A DNA stretch of 64,000 bases from Azorinus chamasolen (GCA_963576725.1 OY755241.1:4200562-4264561); one strand, 5' to 3'. Positions 10,516 to 22,652 are shown, numbered from the stretch's first letter. The notes: generated by a model not told the origin, from the sequence alone. Program-made: numbers and translations.

Positions 10516-10845
10516 TGAACAAACCCAATCTGATCTTATCTGATCTGGATCTAGATCTCGTTTGATCTGGATCTGATTTGGATCCGGATCTGAGTCACTT
10601 CTGACCTGGAATTGTATTATCTAATCTGATCTGGATTGAATAACTTCTGATTTGATTTGCATCATGATCTAATCTGATCCGACATAATCTGGATGTGGAT
10701 CTGGTTGTTCTTATCTGATCTGATCAAGACAAGCGAAAAATCTAATTAAGATCAGATCCAGATCGGATCAGACCCTGATCAGATCCTGATGATTTCCAGA
10801 TCTATTCTAATCAGATATGGATATTGATCTGAATAGGATCTTGAA
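10516..10845. repeat. GATC-rich cryptically simple sequence, block 2
   Basis: Same composition and motifs as 9531-9835 (CTGATCTGGATCTGATC and variants). It runs up to the point where a copy of a dispersed element begins. Confidence 0.85.
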
Positions 10846-10849
10846 ATAT

Positions 10850-11430
10850 ACTACAACATACTGCATGTTTGGTTGTGAACCCTTTTACAGTTGGCAATCA
10901 CACTGGCCTCTTTGCATGTACGCCGACAAGAAAGGTTTAGTACTCTATGAAGGCGACCTCTTAAATCCATGGAATGGAAGGAGAACGTCGTATATCTGTA
11001 CTATTTCATTTTTGTCGTACCCTTTATTACTATTCTACAGTTACTCTGTTTGCTGCTCAATCATTGAGTACACTAGCGATAGGTAGATACAGTATGTTCA
11101 ATTAAATGTTTTTTTCGTTATACATGCACTTTACCATTGCATTTGCCGTCGCGGTTGTTGTAGATTAGTCGGAGAGGGGATACATTTATTTACACTGTTT
11201 GTCTTTTAGTGTGAGGTTGGGCGCCCATAAACCAGTTTAACCCCCAGTGACTTTTGTCACTGACCGTTCCAAGGCGGTATTTCCATCTTCCTCCTATTGT
11301 ATGTTTGTTTTGTCTTTGTGCGTCTCTGGTTGTTTTTTCTAGTTATGTACATTTGCTGTTTCCTTGTGTTGCTGTTCGGGCGAGAGTTTGTTCTGTATGT
11401 GGTGTTTCCTGCATAACTCATTTTTGTACT
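10850..11430 (+). repeat. Dispersed repeat, copy 1 (5'-truncated)
   Basis: Near-identical to 50158-50751, with a diverged relative at 47400-48260. It begins in the middle of a small ORF seen in the other copies and here loses its frame. It contains GGGCGCCCATAAACC, then GTGACTTTTGTCAC and ACCGTTCCAAGGCGGT, and ends in CATTTTTGTACT as copy 2 does. The class is unknown to me. Confidence 0.8.
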
Positions 11431-11459
11431 TTGATCTAAGCTGATTTGATTTAATAGTT

Positions 11460-12135
11460 GATATGTTAAGAGTGGATTGGCAGCTGACTGCCAGTTCGTT
11501 AAACACAACACATGTTACATTTGAATTGGCAGCAGGCTGCCAGTTGCCAATTGATTCACCTGTAAATATAGTTTCTTATTTTACATTTGAATTGGCAGCT
11601 AGCTGTCAGTTGCCAGTTGACTATTCTTGGTCAACTTTGTTTTGATATGTTCAGAGCGAATTGGAAAGTTGACAATTCACATGAATACGTATCTATGTAT
11701 GATAAAATTTGCAGTTGGCCGCCAGTAGCTAGCAGACTTTTGGCTAGTAAATACAATTTCTGAAGTTACATTTCAATTGACAGCTGGCTGCCTGTTGCCA
11801 GTTCGTTAGTAATCACAATACCTGATGTATAATAAAAGTCGAATAGGCCATTGGCTGCCAGATGACTATTCGTGATCAACTCTGTTTTGATATGGTTATA
11901 GCGAATTGTCAGCTGGCTGCTAGTTGACAATTCACATGAATATGTATCTATGTATAACAAAAGTCGAATAAGCAGCTGGCTGCCAGTTGCCTACTCGTGA
12001 TTAACTCTGTTTTGATATGTTAAGAGCGAATTGTCAGCTAGCTGCCAGTTGCCAATTCACATGGATATGTTTCTATTTATGATAAAAGTCGAATTGGCAG
12101 CTGGCTTCCAGTTGTCAGTTTACCATTCGCTAGTA
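11460..12135 (-). repeat. Array of GGCAGCTGGCTGCC-containing repeats (arm 2, inverted)
   Basis: About eight units that match the 9130-9530 array in reverse complement, including the spacer ATGAATATGTATCTATGTAT and the AAAAGTCGAAT boundary segment. Together the two arrays and the GATC blocks form a mirrored arrangement around about 10.2-10.6 kb. Confidence 0.85.
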
Positions 12136-13509
12136 ATCACTTTCAGGACATTTTAGGAAAGTTGTTTTTTATATCGAAGTCTGGTGTCTCGAAACATCGG
12201 ATATTTCGAAGTACAATTTCTTTCCCTCCAACAATTTGCAAATTATCTATTTTATGTAAAGTTTCTTAAGTTTCCGTCTACAGCTTAATACAGGTCAAAA
12301 CAATGCTGAAAGCTCGTGTAGGTGCTCTCTGTTTTCGAACTACATTAGGCTGTCACCAACGAAACATTGTTAGGCTAGAAATTGGATGTCAAATTTTCTT
12401 TTCATATGAACTGCCCAGTTTCCTTGAAATTAGATATATTAAAATCCCACTGTATATGTAATTAGTTCTCAATAGCTGCAATGTGGAATAGCTTACCTAC
12501 TGTTTTCCCAATAGATTTTCCAACCATATTTCTTATTGCATATTTTAATTCCTTTAAACTGGGAATTGAAAAGATGAGTTATGATGTGGATAATTTTTAC
12601 AGCCTGACATTGCTGCACAATAAACATATTTTTAAAATTTACTTTGTGAATACTCATGACACTAGTTCACGTAGTTTTAAATCATCAATGTCATATTTGT
12701 TTCAATTTTCTCGGTTAAACAGGTAATTAATTAACTTCAAAGTCCAATCGAGCTGACAGTGGGCAAACAATATCTCACTTAATACATTGCACCCTAGTGA
12801 CGAGTAAACTCGTCGTTCACAATCAATGCGTATCAGTCTTGTTCTTGTCTGATACAAGCAACGTAGACCAAGATGAGAGGATTCCTACAGGTGCCCTCTG
12901 TTCAGGGTCTGCACTGTCTGCCATTATGTTATATACATTACAGACAACAACCCTTAACAGTAAATTTGGACTAGACCATCAACTCGTTCAAGGCGAATGA
13001 GTTACGTAGATTTTTACAATATATATGACAACCCAGCAGTGGATATCCAAACCAACTTGATTTAACAGGAACGGATATACATTGTGCAGTAGTGAAAACC
13101 ATATAGTCATATTTGTGATTATAGACTGCAAGATACAACACCAGTGTATACAAAACACAACATATGTGGTATACTTAATTGTTCATACGGTACCCCGTGT
13201 ATGGAACGCCTCCTGACAATTTAGGAACTGTCATGTTCCTTTCTCATTTCAAAAGCTGCTTTTAGGTATCTTGCGATAGCATAGATACCTGCGTGTCTTT
13301 GGTCACACATTATCGTAACAAACTGGTTTTCATTTGCCACGGAGTCTCACCACTCTTGCAGAAAATACTGGTCTCTTATTGCACTATTCAAAAGAGAGAA
13401 TATTAAAAAATGAACCTCGTCTTCAATACAGTATATATTCCGCTGTGTACAGTACTTGCAAAACCTTTTTATTCTGTCAATGTTCAAATAACGAACGAAA
13501 GTTTGACAA
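12136..13509. other. Non-coding region
   Basis: Only short ORFs without recognisable motifs. AT-rich sequence, with no clear repeat or splice structure seen. Confidence 0.5.
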
Positions 13510-14355
13510 TTACCTTTTCAATGTGTACGATAAGGGGAGGGACATATAGGGTTCTGGGTTTAATTCTCGTTTAAAAAGCTTATATGCTAATGCTTTTGGC
13601 GAGTCATTAATGTCACCGTGGATTTCTTGTTTTGCACAGTCGCGTAATCTTTCTTCGAAAATACGAAGAAAGATAGCACTATCACCAATGGTATCTGCAA
13701 CCCACACATGACCAAAGCCGTATTGGAATAGAAGTTTCTTAATTAGGAAGCCCATGTGGTCCTACCACTATCGTCAATATATTCTGAAAATTCTTCTCAA
13801 CATAGTGTAGCACTGCCTTGGATACCTATCTGGTGACATAGTCACCAATTTTGTCCAGTATTTAATAAGTTTTGCCATGTAGCTAACATTAAGGTGATAC
13901 CTCCCATACTCACTCAATGCCATGAAGTTTGTCACATTTTGGTTCAAGCAGGCTATTCTGTTACAAAAGTAAGTTTGTATTTTTTCGATTATTTTAGACT
14001 GCCGATATCCCAATAGTTCAGATGAGTACAATATGATAGGTTTAACCATACTATCAAACAGTGTAAACGCGTCATGATACTATCAAACAGTGTAAACGCG
14101 TCATGATGTGAGAAATAACCGAACCTCTTCTGGAACCTTAGGACTGCGTTTATTGCTTGTAAGGCTATAGTCTTTTGTGTTTTTGTCCACGTTAGTTTGG
14201 ATGTAAAATACGCCCCAAGTATTTATAAAATGGCACTACTTATATCTCATTATCTTTGTAAAACCACTTTTCGTAGTTTCTTACCCTACCATCGTTCCTA
14301 AAGACCACCACTTTTGATTTATTAAGATTCAATTTCATACCAGTATCACTGTATA
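13510..14355 (-). pseudogene. LINE (non-LTR retrotransposon) RT 3' fragment
   Basis: Minus-strand remnant of a LINE ORF2, covering the end of the RT domain and the region behind it. Reading down from 14355: TGMKLNLNKSKVVVF, YLGAYFTSKLTW, then the typical LFDSMVKPIILYSSELLGY and IEKIQTYFCNRIACL, then ALSEYGRYHLNV and YPRQCYTML. A further conserved-looking ORF runs to 13510. There is at least one internal stop and a 29-bp exact tandem duplication (14050-14078, 14079-14107). The catalytic RT core and 5' part are absent, as expected for a 5'-truncated copy. Family not assigned. Confidence 0.8.
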
Positions 14356-14564
14356 CATGTATACATTATAAGAAATTGGAATGTAAATGCTGACACTAGA
14401 TATGTGTTCCTTTTTCAACACATTGAAACCAACGTGTTATATATGATGCCATATACGGATTATCATTTTGTTTTTGTAACAGGTTAACTTTACTTAGTTC
14501 TTTTTGCATGGGTAAAACGTTCGTAAAATGGATGTGACGTTATGTTCTTATTCCCAGTTCTTAG

Positions 14565-15870
14565 TTAAAAAAGCCTAACATAATTAAATCATTAACTGGA
14601 TTTGAAGTTAGTTACTTATTCCCGGTTCCTTATTCAAAATTACTAATATAATGGAATCAGTAACTGGATGTGAAGTTAGCTACTTATTCCCTGTTACTTA
14701 TTCAAAATAACGAATATAATTGAATAAGTAACTGGATGTGAAGTTAGCTACTTATTCCCGGTTCCTTATTCCAAATAACGAAAATGATTGAATACGTAAC
14801 TAGATGTGAAGTTAGCTACTTATTCCCGGTTCCTTATTCAAAACAACGAAAATAATTGAATAAGTAACTGGACGTGAAATAAATTCTGAAGGGTGGTGAT
14901 CCCCCGAAAGCAAAAATTGCAACACAAAAAGAGAAAATTGCAGACTCGGTTTTATTGAGTCTGTTCATGAGCAGTAATTGAAAGTGCAACACTGCCCACG
15001 CCCCCTAGCACCGGCTTAAGTGGTATTCAATTTTCAGAACAAGAAGTACTGAAATTCATGATCCCGAAGGATCAGAAGGTATAAATTAGTTTCTTATTCC
15101 CGGTTCGTTATTCAAAATAACGAAATTAATTGAATAAGTAACTGGATGTGAAGTTAGCTACTTATTCCCGGTTCGTCATTCACAACAACGAAAATAATTG
15201 AATAAGTAACCGGGTGTGAAGTTAGCTACTTATTCCCAATTCATTATTCAAAACAACGAAATATTTGAATAAGTAACTGGATGTGAAGTTAGCTACTTAT
15301 TCCCGGTTCGTTATTCAGAATTGCGAAAATAATTGAATAAGTAACTGGGTGTGAAATTAGCTACTTATTCATGGTTCCTTATTCAAAGAACGAAAATAAT
15401 TGAATAAGTAACTGGATGTGAAGTTAGCTACTTATTCCCGGTTCGTTATTCAGAATAACGAAAATAATCGAATAAGTAACTGGATGTGAAGTTAGCTACT
15501 TATTCCCGGTTCCTTTTATATACTTATTCCCGGTTCCTTATATAAAACAACGAAATATTTGAATAAGTAACTGGATGTGAAGTTAGCTACTTATTCCCGG
15601 TTCGTTATTCAGAATAACGAAAAAAATCGAATAAGTAACTGGATGTGAAGTTGCTACTTATTCCCGGTTCATTATTCAAATAACGAAAATAATTGAATAA
15701 GTAACGGGATGTGAAGTTAGCTACTTATTCCCGGTTCGTTATTCAGAATAACGAAAATAATTGAATAAGTAACTGGATGTGAAGTTAGCTACTTATTCCC
15801 GGTTCGTTATTCACAAAAACGAAAATAATCGAATAAGTAACTGGATGTGAAGTTAGCTACTTGTTTGCTA
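14565..15870 (-). repeat. 68-bp satellite array, reverse orientation
   Basis: About sixteen copies of the same monomer as at 1-508, inverted (GAAGTTAGCTACTTATTCCC, CGTTATTCAAAATAACG, GAATAAGTAACTGG). Interrupted at about 14880-15085 by an unrelated short repeat. Some monomers are shortened or partly duplicated, as near 15510-15545. Confidence 0.95.
14881..15045. mobile_element. Short interspersed repeat, copy 1 (inside satellite)
   Basis: Shares with 52207-52354 the segments AGAAAATTGCAGACTCGG, GAGTCTGTTCATGAG and GCCCCCTAGCACCGGC in the same order and spacing. It has the size of a SINE or MITE, but I see no clear tRNA-type promoter boxes, so the class is open. Confidence 0.7.
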
Positions 15871-17270
15871 TTGAACATTCACAATCCATTGAATGTCGAA
15901 CTGGGAACAAGGAACAAGTAGCCAACTTCACGGACATTATTTTTTCAGTGAAACGTTAATGTAGGGCAGTCACTGCAGACATACTCTCACTCATCTGTTT
16001 ACGATTCATCATACATGTTCATGTTTATTGTCAGTTACCTGGATCAATGGACATCTTTTACCAGGACTTGTGGGTAAATCACCATATCTTTTCACAGGTA
16101 TCATTCAGTCTCTTTTGAAGTTATCCAGATACAGTTACGTTGCTCAAAAAGTATGTCGATGTCAAGTGATTTCTCCACAATTTCAATCGACTAAGCTAGT
16201 TAACTTTAGAGTTCAACTTTGCGTCGTGTATATTTAGCAGTCTTTGAGGACGTAGTGTTGTGATCAACCTTAATCACTAGCGATCAAATTTTGATCACAG
16301 CGATCCATTTTTATTGTGATCCTACCCATTTCTTTGGTGATCATACCCAGTTTTGGAGCGATTCAGTCTTACTAGAATATAAGGAGCAAATTTTCTGCGT
16401 TAGTTCATATTATTATTTCTGACCTGCCTGAATTCAAATCTTCTTGTTTCGGCGTTTACACTACGTCTGTCGAAGGTTCCTATTCTTTTCGTGAATAGCC
16501 CAGCATATACATTCTTTTATATCTATTTACAGCCAGAAATTGGTTTATTTGTACACAAGACTATGTTTGATGCTGAATCCATCCTTACATAGTAATCTCC
16601 CTTGAAAGATTTTCCGGTCGGTAATGAGACCCAGTCTGCAGTGACACTACTTTATTATAAATTGTAATAAAACTCATAACCAATATTTGATGTCAATCCC
16701 TTTCAAAACTACAAATATTGGCGTTTGTGAAACGGATCTATTTATGCATGTGATTAAATTGACTGAACTACACTGCAATCTCCTTGCAGAGTTGTTGTTC
16801 GTTACTCTCACATATATCTCTGCGATGGGCTAATGCCAATAATCTTGGCAAAACCAATTGTTTGTGTTTTATTGTTATCTGAGTCGATAGTATTTATCAA
16901 AATAGCCTGCATCAAGAATAAATATATTTTATTTTATCATAAAACAGGCAATAGTTTAATTTCAGAGAATATTTGATGACATATTTTTATGCCCCTTTAC
17001 GTTTCGAGTATTGCGCAAACAAAATGGAATGATGTCTGATCAATATTTCGAAAACAGTTGCTACAAATTATAAATTTCGAATACATAAGGCGGCAGATAC
17101 GTAAAATGAACAGCTATTATTATGTCAGACAAAGGTCAAGGTCATGACTACAGAGCAATAAATACAATGTGTACAAAGTCATAGAAGTAAATGATTCACA
17201 ATCTAACTCACAAATGAATGTTGTAAAAACCAGGCTTTGGATCATAATAATTTACCGCATACAAATGCCT
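15871..17270. other. Non-coding region
   Basis: No supported gene. A cluster of GTGATC/GCGATC motifs lies at about 16258-16370. The rest is AT-rich without recognised structure. Confidence 0.5.
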
Positions 17271-17281
17271 TTTCACGCCTG

Positions 17282-17336
17282 TGCAAACAGAGTAGACCCT
17301 GGTCAAATACATCCTGTCTGCTCTGTGTATAACTTG
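17282..17336. repeat. Palindromic MITE core A, copy 1 (degraded)
   Basis: Family description: a core of about 70 bp starting GCAAACAGAGTAGACCC, followed by AGATCAGACGGCTCC and then the inverted complement, forming a long hairpin. It is usually bordered by CCCTTTCCTCCATAAATA-like sequence upstream and TTGCTTATGAAAT-like sequence downstream. At this copy only the left arm and part of the right arm (CTGTCTGCTCTGTG) remain. Confidence 0.6.
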
Positions 17337-17690
17337 GTATAGGTCTGCTCTACTGTTGCTGTCAATCAATAAAGCCCTTGAAATGTTTCAATTATAGAGT
17401 TTGATTCAACCCAGGACACTAATAGAATTAGATGTGGTAAGGACGGTGTTTAACCATTAGCCTGCTGAGCAAATTATAGACAAACTTTTCAACTACTACA
17501 TTACTCGGCACCAGATCTGGATCCAAACTGTTTGCATAAGTATTCACTCATCCATCCATACAGGCCAAAGGTAAAATAGTCGAGAAATTGAGAAATTTTC
17601 AACGATTTCTGCCAGTGATACATAGGTGTCTATTGGTAAACAAGTGTGGGAGAAACATTGCACTTTTTCAATAAATATATCCGTTGAAAC

Positions 17691-17756
17691 CCTTGCAAAC
17701 AGAGTAGACCCAGATCAGACTACTTTTATTGGAGCCTTCTAATCAGGGTCTGCACA
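17691..17756. repeat. Palindromic MITE core A, copy 2
   Basis: Left arm intact (CAAACAGAGTAGACCCAGAT). The right arm is shortened after AATCAGGGTCTGC. Confidence 0.75.
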
Positions 17757-17854
17757 TAATAAAATAGATATGAAAGGGGGTGAATGGGGGAGACAACTGT
17801 TTTTGTGACAAAATAAACCTCTAGTTGTGTTCCCCCCCCCAATCAGATCTTGGA

Positions 17855-18310
17855 GGCATAGTTTTTTTGCACTGTGTCACCAACTTTTAACATTGGTCTT
17901 AAGTTTTGAGCAAGTACAGATAGAGACTTGATATTTGGCATGCATATGTATCTCACAAACTGAAACATTTTGAGTGGTAACATGTTACGGTCAAGGCCAT
18001 CCTTCAAAGTCAGAGGTCAAATCATCGACTGTAACTATTGAACCAGTAGATAGACTTGATATTTAGCATATACGTGTATCTCATGTAGCTGCATGCACGG
18101 GTGAAGGTAACATGTCAAGGTCATCATTCAGGGTCAAAGGTCAGATGTTTCTTAGCAACTTTAACATTTGCCATAAGTTTTGAATCAGTAGACTTGATAT
18201 TTAGCATTAGTGTATAACTCTTAAAGCCGCACATTTTCAGGGGTGCATGTGAAGGTCAATGTCATCCTTCAATATCAAAGGTCAGACATATAGGTCAAAT
18301 CAATTAGTTG
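17855..18310 (+). mobile_element. Pearl/HINE-like element, degraded copy
   Basis: About three diverged units carrying GAGACTTGATATTTGGCATGC, a CTCA-rich step and GTCAAGGTCATCCTTCA, as in the better copy at 19485-20040. The GGGGGCAT ends are mutated. Confidence 0.6.
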
Positions 18311-19066
18311 AAATCCTCCCAGTGGTTTAGGAAGAGAAGCCATTTGAAAAGAGTATTTGTGAAGCACTTATGCCCCTCGACTTTTGACTCTTAAGGATGA
18401 CCTTGGCCAATGGACCAGGTTGTTGAACGCGGCACATTGTCTTAAGATTTGTGTCAGGTTATTTTGAAATACATTCACAGATAAAAATCAAAGTACTGAC
18501 AGTACTGAAGGTTTCGGACAAAATATATATTATATTGATTGTTTGCCGTGAATTGTTTGCTGAAAATGTTTTATGACATATGTCACACACAGGGCGATTC
18601 CAATAGCTCAACTTGCCACTTTATGCCAATGGAGCTAAATTTGAAAGTTTAATGTAGTAAAGAGCCATCACTCCATTATTTGAAAGTAACAAATGGCCAT
18701 ACTTCTGCTACTATCTGGTGGATCATAACAGTAGTTAGCAAGCACCATTCACTTATCCATATATACACTTCCACCAATTTTTGACATATTCCTTGTGATT
18801 CTAAATACCCTACAAATAATTATACATACTGTGGGGTGACATTAACAATATGAAAAATTGCAAAGTTACAAATATGTTTCAACTTAGCATGGCAGGATAC
18901 AAAGAGTTAGAAAATAAAATTAACTAGAAAATCGTTTCCAAGACACGGATGCATACCCTCCCCTAACAATATTGTCTCCTATATCAAGCGCTTTATGTTA
19001 TATGGTGAAGATAATTCCATAACGGGTAAAAATGGTCTGTCAGAGCAAAAATATGCCTTTCTATGC

Positions 19067-19140
19067 CTTTGCAAACAGAAAAGACCGAGATCAGATGGTC
19101 CCTGTAGGAGCCGTCTCATTAGGGTCTGCTATATTTGCTT
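19067..19140. repeat. Palindromic MITE core A, copy 3
   Basis: Both arms readable with mismatches (GCAAACAGAAAAGACC, GGGTCTGCTATATTTGC). Confidence 0.75.
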
Positions 19141-19484
19141 ATGATATTATAATTAATTAAGATATGACTTGACAGTTTCTGCCACGGTCAAACATTCATG
19201 TGTCCATGTGCGTTTATAATAATCAATCTATTTAATATTCAAGTTGATGTAAGGACTTAATATTGTTGAATTTATATAACTGAGAACAATTTTCGTCTTA
19301 ACTAGATAGTTCAGTCTAATTGCTCGACCATCATCAGCTGTTTTAAGAAATGGTCAGCAAATGTCGTGTGACCATTTGAGTAATGAAAATTCAACGATAT
19401 GGATCATCCAAAACAAGACACCAACATTTAAGTTTACAGTTTATGCCATGGCCAAACATGTATGCATTCAAATGCCATTATAGG

Positions 19485-20040
19485 TTTTTTATGCCCCCAT
19501 TGACGATAGTCAGGGGGCATATTGTTTTTGCCCTGTCTGTTTGTTTGTCAGCAACTTTAACATTGGTCATAACTTTTGAGCCAGTACAGATAGAGACTTG
19601 ATATTTGGCATGCATATGTATCTCATAAAGTTGCACATTTTGAGGGGTGACATGTCAAGGTTATCCTTCAAGGTCAGAGGTCAAATATATGGGTCAAATC
19701 ACCGACTTTAAACATTGGCCATAACTTTTGGACCAGTAGAGATAGAGACTTGATATTTGGCATGCTTGTGTATCTCATGAGGCTGCACATTTTAAGGGGT
19801 GACATGTCAAGGTCATCCTTCAGGGTCAAAGGTCCAATTGTCTGTTTCTTTGTCTGTAACTTTAACGCAACCTTAACATTGGTCTTAACTTTTGAGCCAT
19901 TACAGACAGAGACTTGATATTTGGCATGCATATGTATCTCATAAAGCCGCACATTTTGAGGGGTGACATGTCAAGGTCATCCTTCAAGGTCAGAGGTCAA
20001 ATATATGAGGGGGCATAGTGTTTCACAAACACATCTTGTT
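19485..20040 (+). mobile_element. Pearl/HINE-like element with ~185-bp internal repeats
   Basis: The head has ATGCCCCC...GGGGGCAT, able to form a hairpin. It is followed by about three tandem units (AACTTTAACATTGGTC, GACTTGATATTTGGCATGC, GGGGTGACATGTCAAGG) and the tail GGGGGCATAGTGTTTCACA ending near ACACATCTTGTT. Conserved ends around tandem core repeats is the known layout of bivalve pearl elements, interpreted in the literature as non-autonomous Helitron relatives. It encodes no protein. Confidence 0.75.
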
Positions 20041-20379
20041 TTTTTTATCTAATTAATAAGCATAAGGGCATTATTTCTTCCATAAATATTAAAGGAGTAA
20101 AGGGTTACCTAAGCCATCAAATTTATGCAAATATCATGCAGTTCAACTTTTTCATTTTAACAAAAGTGGCAATAATCCACAAACTAAATCTGTATTTTAT
20201 ATATGAAAACTTTAGGAATTTTAAGATTCGAAATTTGCTCATTTCCATTTTGTTCCTTTTAAAACTTTACGAACAGTGGCATAATTTGACCAAATATACA
20301 GTGGTGTACATTTTCAGAGAAAATGTATTAACCCATTCCCTCATATTGACGCCTTTTGATGCCTCTGTATAAGCCACTT

Positions 20380-20437
20380 TTTGAAACCATAGGAGCAAAT
20401 GCTCTATTTATCACAATGGTTTCTAAACTACACATTT
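20380..20437. repeat. Palindromic MITE core B, copy 1
   Basis: A second palindromic core: GAGCAAATGCTC and its flanks (AAACCAT... ATTTATCACAATGGTTTC). The upstream border, AACCCATTCCCTCATATTGA, resembles that of core A elements, suggesting related ends with a different middle. Confidence 0.7.
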
Positions 20438-20602
20438 CTCAAATGTCCTTTTTCTGTAGTAAATGATCCCTTTCTGTAGATCTGTTCAAATCGCTTGGGT
20501 CTAAATATAGCCTATGAGGTAATAGGTTAACAGCTTAATTCATTCACTAAAAATCCAAAAGAGAATTAACCCTGTCCCTCATATATAAACATCTTTTCAT
20601 GC

Positions 20603-20681
20603 CTTTACAAACAGAGAAGACACAAATAAAATTTCTCCTGTAGCAGCTGTCTGATCAGTCTTGCTTTGTTTGCTTATGGAA
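20603..20681. repeat. Palindromic MITE core A, copy 4
   Basis: Diverged. Left arm ACAAACAGAGAAGACAC, right arm GCTGTCTGATCAGTC then TTTGTTTGCTTATG. Confidence 0.65.
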
Positions 20682-20865
20682 TAACGAAGATATAATTTTA
20701 CAATTTTTGCCAAAGCAGAAACCACCTGTATGCATTATCCATTATAAAATTAAGATGATAAATAATAATGATGAATATTAATGAGGGAAATGGTTCATAA
20801 CTGAATAAAAGAAATTGTCTACATATTAGTGGCAGCTGTTAAATTACATGTAATCTGCATTTAAA

Positions 20866-21081
20866 CTAATTTCCTTTCACTTTTGAAGATACAGAAATTG
20901 GCAGCATGTTTGCACACTTTGTTTGTACGTCTTCTCTAATGTCTAAAGCAATGGGCAGATTTGTTACTGAAATGGTCAGGTCCCTCGACCCACAGGCAGC
21001 CACCTCAATCTCCACACCGGAATCAAACACAAGGTATGACACCAGCTGACGGTCATTGGTTGGTAGTTGTGCCTCTATCTC
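20866..21081 (-). CDS. Unrecognised gene, last coding exon
   Basis: Minus strand, 216 bp ending in TAG. It opens directly after a good acceptor (TTTTATTGCAG). The peptide starts EIEAQLPTNDRQLV and includes EVAACGSRDLTISV and KCANMLPISVSS. It contains no transmembrane or catalytic motif I recognise. The frame joins in phase 0 to the exon at 22653-22868, whose donor reads GGAG|GTAAGG. Evidence is splice-site quality and frame continuity, not homology. Confidence 0.4.
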   Translation of the reverse strand, partial: EIEAQLPTNDRQLVSYLVFDSGVEIEVAACGSRDLTISVTNLPIALDIREDVQTKCANMLPISVSSKVKGN

Positions 21082-21265
21082 CTGCAATAAAAGAGTGAGG
21101 TAGAAGCAAGCATGTTAAGAAAATCAAGAACATCCAGATGGATTTGTTTTTTAAAGAAAGAATGCATATACATATATGTCACATTGAGCTCAGATATTCA
21201 AGTATGACTCATATCTTTCACTGAAAGGTCATACATGAACCTTACCTCATAGTCTTTTTAGTGTA

Positions 21266-22125
21266 GAACTAGAAATGTGTCCATAGGACATGAATGACTC
21301 CCCCCACCTTTTGTGCTTCTGAAGCATGTTTTTAAGTGCAAAAAATTACAAAGTTCTGTAACTTTGCAAAAGGTCACTGGAAAAGTGTTCTTTATATACA
21401 TCTTCACATCAAGGTTCTATATCTGTGAAAGTTTCAAGCAAATTCTCCGAGTGGTGTATGAGGAGTTTGACCCACAAGGTTTTATAGTGAAAAAAGTACA
21501 AAGTACTGTAGCTCCTGTAAAAAAAACTAAAAATGGAGCAAAAGTTCCCTTCTATACAACCATCTTCACATTGAGTCTGTTCACTTGTGAAAGTTGGAAA
21601 TAATTCCTCTACATGGAGAATGAGCAGTTAGATACACAAGAAATTTTCACTATGACTTATACAGGGTTACCACAAACCAGAGAAACAAAATTCCCTGACA
21701 TTTCTCAGATAATTTCAAATTGCCCTGACACATTACATTGCAACATTTTGTCTTTTTCTGATAATTTATATAAAATATTTTTGAGGAAGTCTAAAAGATT
21801 GCCTTAAAAGATAAATCTCTTCTTTTTTTCAAAATTCCCTGACATTTGCCTATATTTTCAAATTTCCCTGACAGTTCTCAAAATTCCCTGACCTTGAAAA
21901 AACATTTCCCTGACATGTGGCAACCCTGTTATATAATGAAGAAAATTTCAGTTCCTAACTTCAGTAATAATGGCTGAAACAAAAGTTTCCTTCTCTTTGT
22001 CCATTTGCACACCAAGGTTGTTTACCTGTGCAAGTTTGAAATCATTCTTCTAAATTGTGTTCATACATTTATGTGATGTATAAATGGACAGACAAGAGCA
22101 TGATTATATGCCTCCCACCATGCTT
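21266..22125 (+). mobile_element. Pearl-like element carrying an inserted MITE
   Basis: The head reads ACTAGAAATGTGTCCATAGG and the tail GACAGACAAGAGCATGATTA followed by TATGCCTCCC. Between them are about three diverged units of roughly 150 bp (CATCTTCACATCAAGG..., GTGAAAGTTTCAAGC). A MITE interrupts it at 21662-21928. The open frames in this stretch are repeat-derived and probably not genes. Confidence 0.6.
21662..21928. mobile_element. MITE with CAGGGTTGCCACA-type inverted ends
   Basis: 267 bp. It starts CAGGGTTACCACA and ends TGTGGCAACCCTG, and is flanked by TTATA on both sides (21657-21661 and 21929-21933). The interior repeats CCCTGACA on both strands. It is non-coding. Confidence 0.85.
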
Positions 22126-22139
22126 GGGTCATAAGAATG

Positions 22140-22440
22140 TATTGTTTATTGGTGTTTAACATGGATTTACAGTGTTACGACAATGTTCAGCTAATTCCAG
22201 GTCCAGGAAGGACCTTGGTGCTTTTTGTACTTGATCCCTATGTCTGATTCCAGTCAAAGATGCCATCAAGGAAGAACTACTGACCAAAAGCAAGCCAGAT
22301 AGATTTCTCTCATGACCCTGATGAGACAATGAACTTATACACAGCAAAAGGGCTTTGCTAATGTTCATGTATTTTGACGGCACATTTGGCCTCTTTGTCA
22401 TGGAGGTCCCTTTCCCTAAAGTGGTTTTCAAGTTTGTCTT
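22140..22440. other. Spacer with a minus-strand ORF of unknown meaning
   Basis: A 91-codon minus-strand ORF (22156-22431) has no recognisable domain and no splice connection to the neighbouring exons. I do not treat it as a gene. Confidence 0.3.
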
Positions 22441-22652
22441 GAAATATATATTATATTAGTAATAATTACGACATGTTTGCTGCATAAACATTCTTCGATC
22501 AGGTATTAAACAGGTATTTAATCATATTAAATGCTATGTACAGTAAATAAATACAGGGGCAATTATAACTGGGTCTACTTTGTATGCAAAGGTATATGAG
22601 TACAGAGTAACTAATTAAAAAATAACTCATGCATGTGAACGAATGTCCTTAC

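Noticed and set aside
14881..15045. tRNA-derived SINE with A and B boxes
   Set aside because: No convincing box B on either strand; class left undefined.
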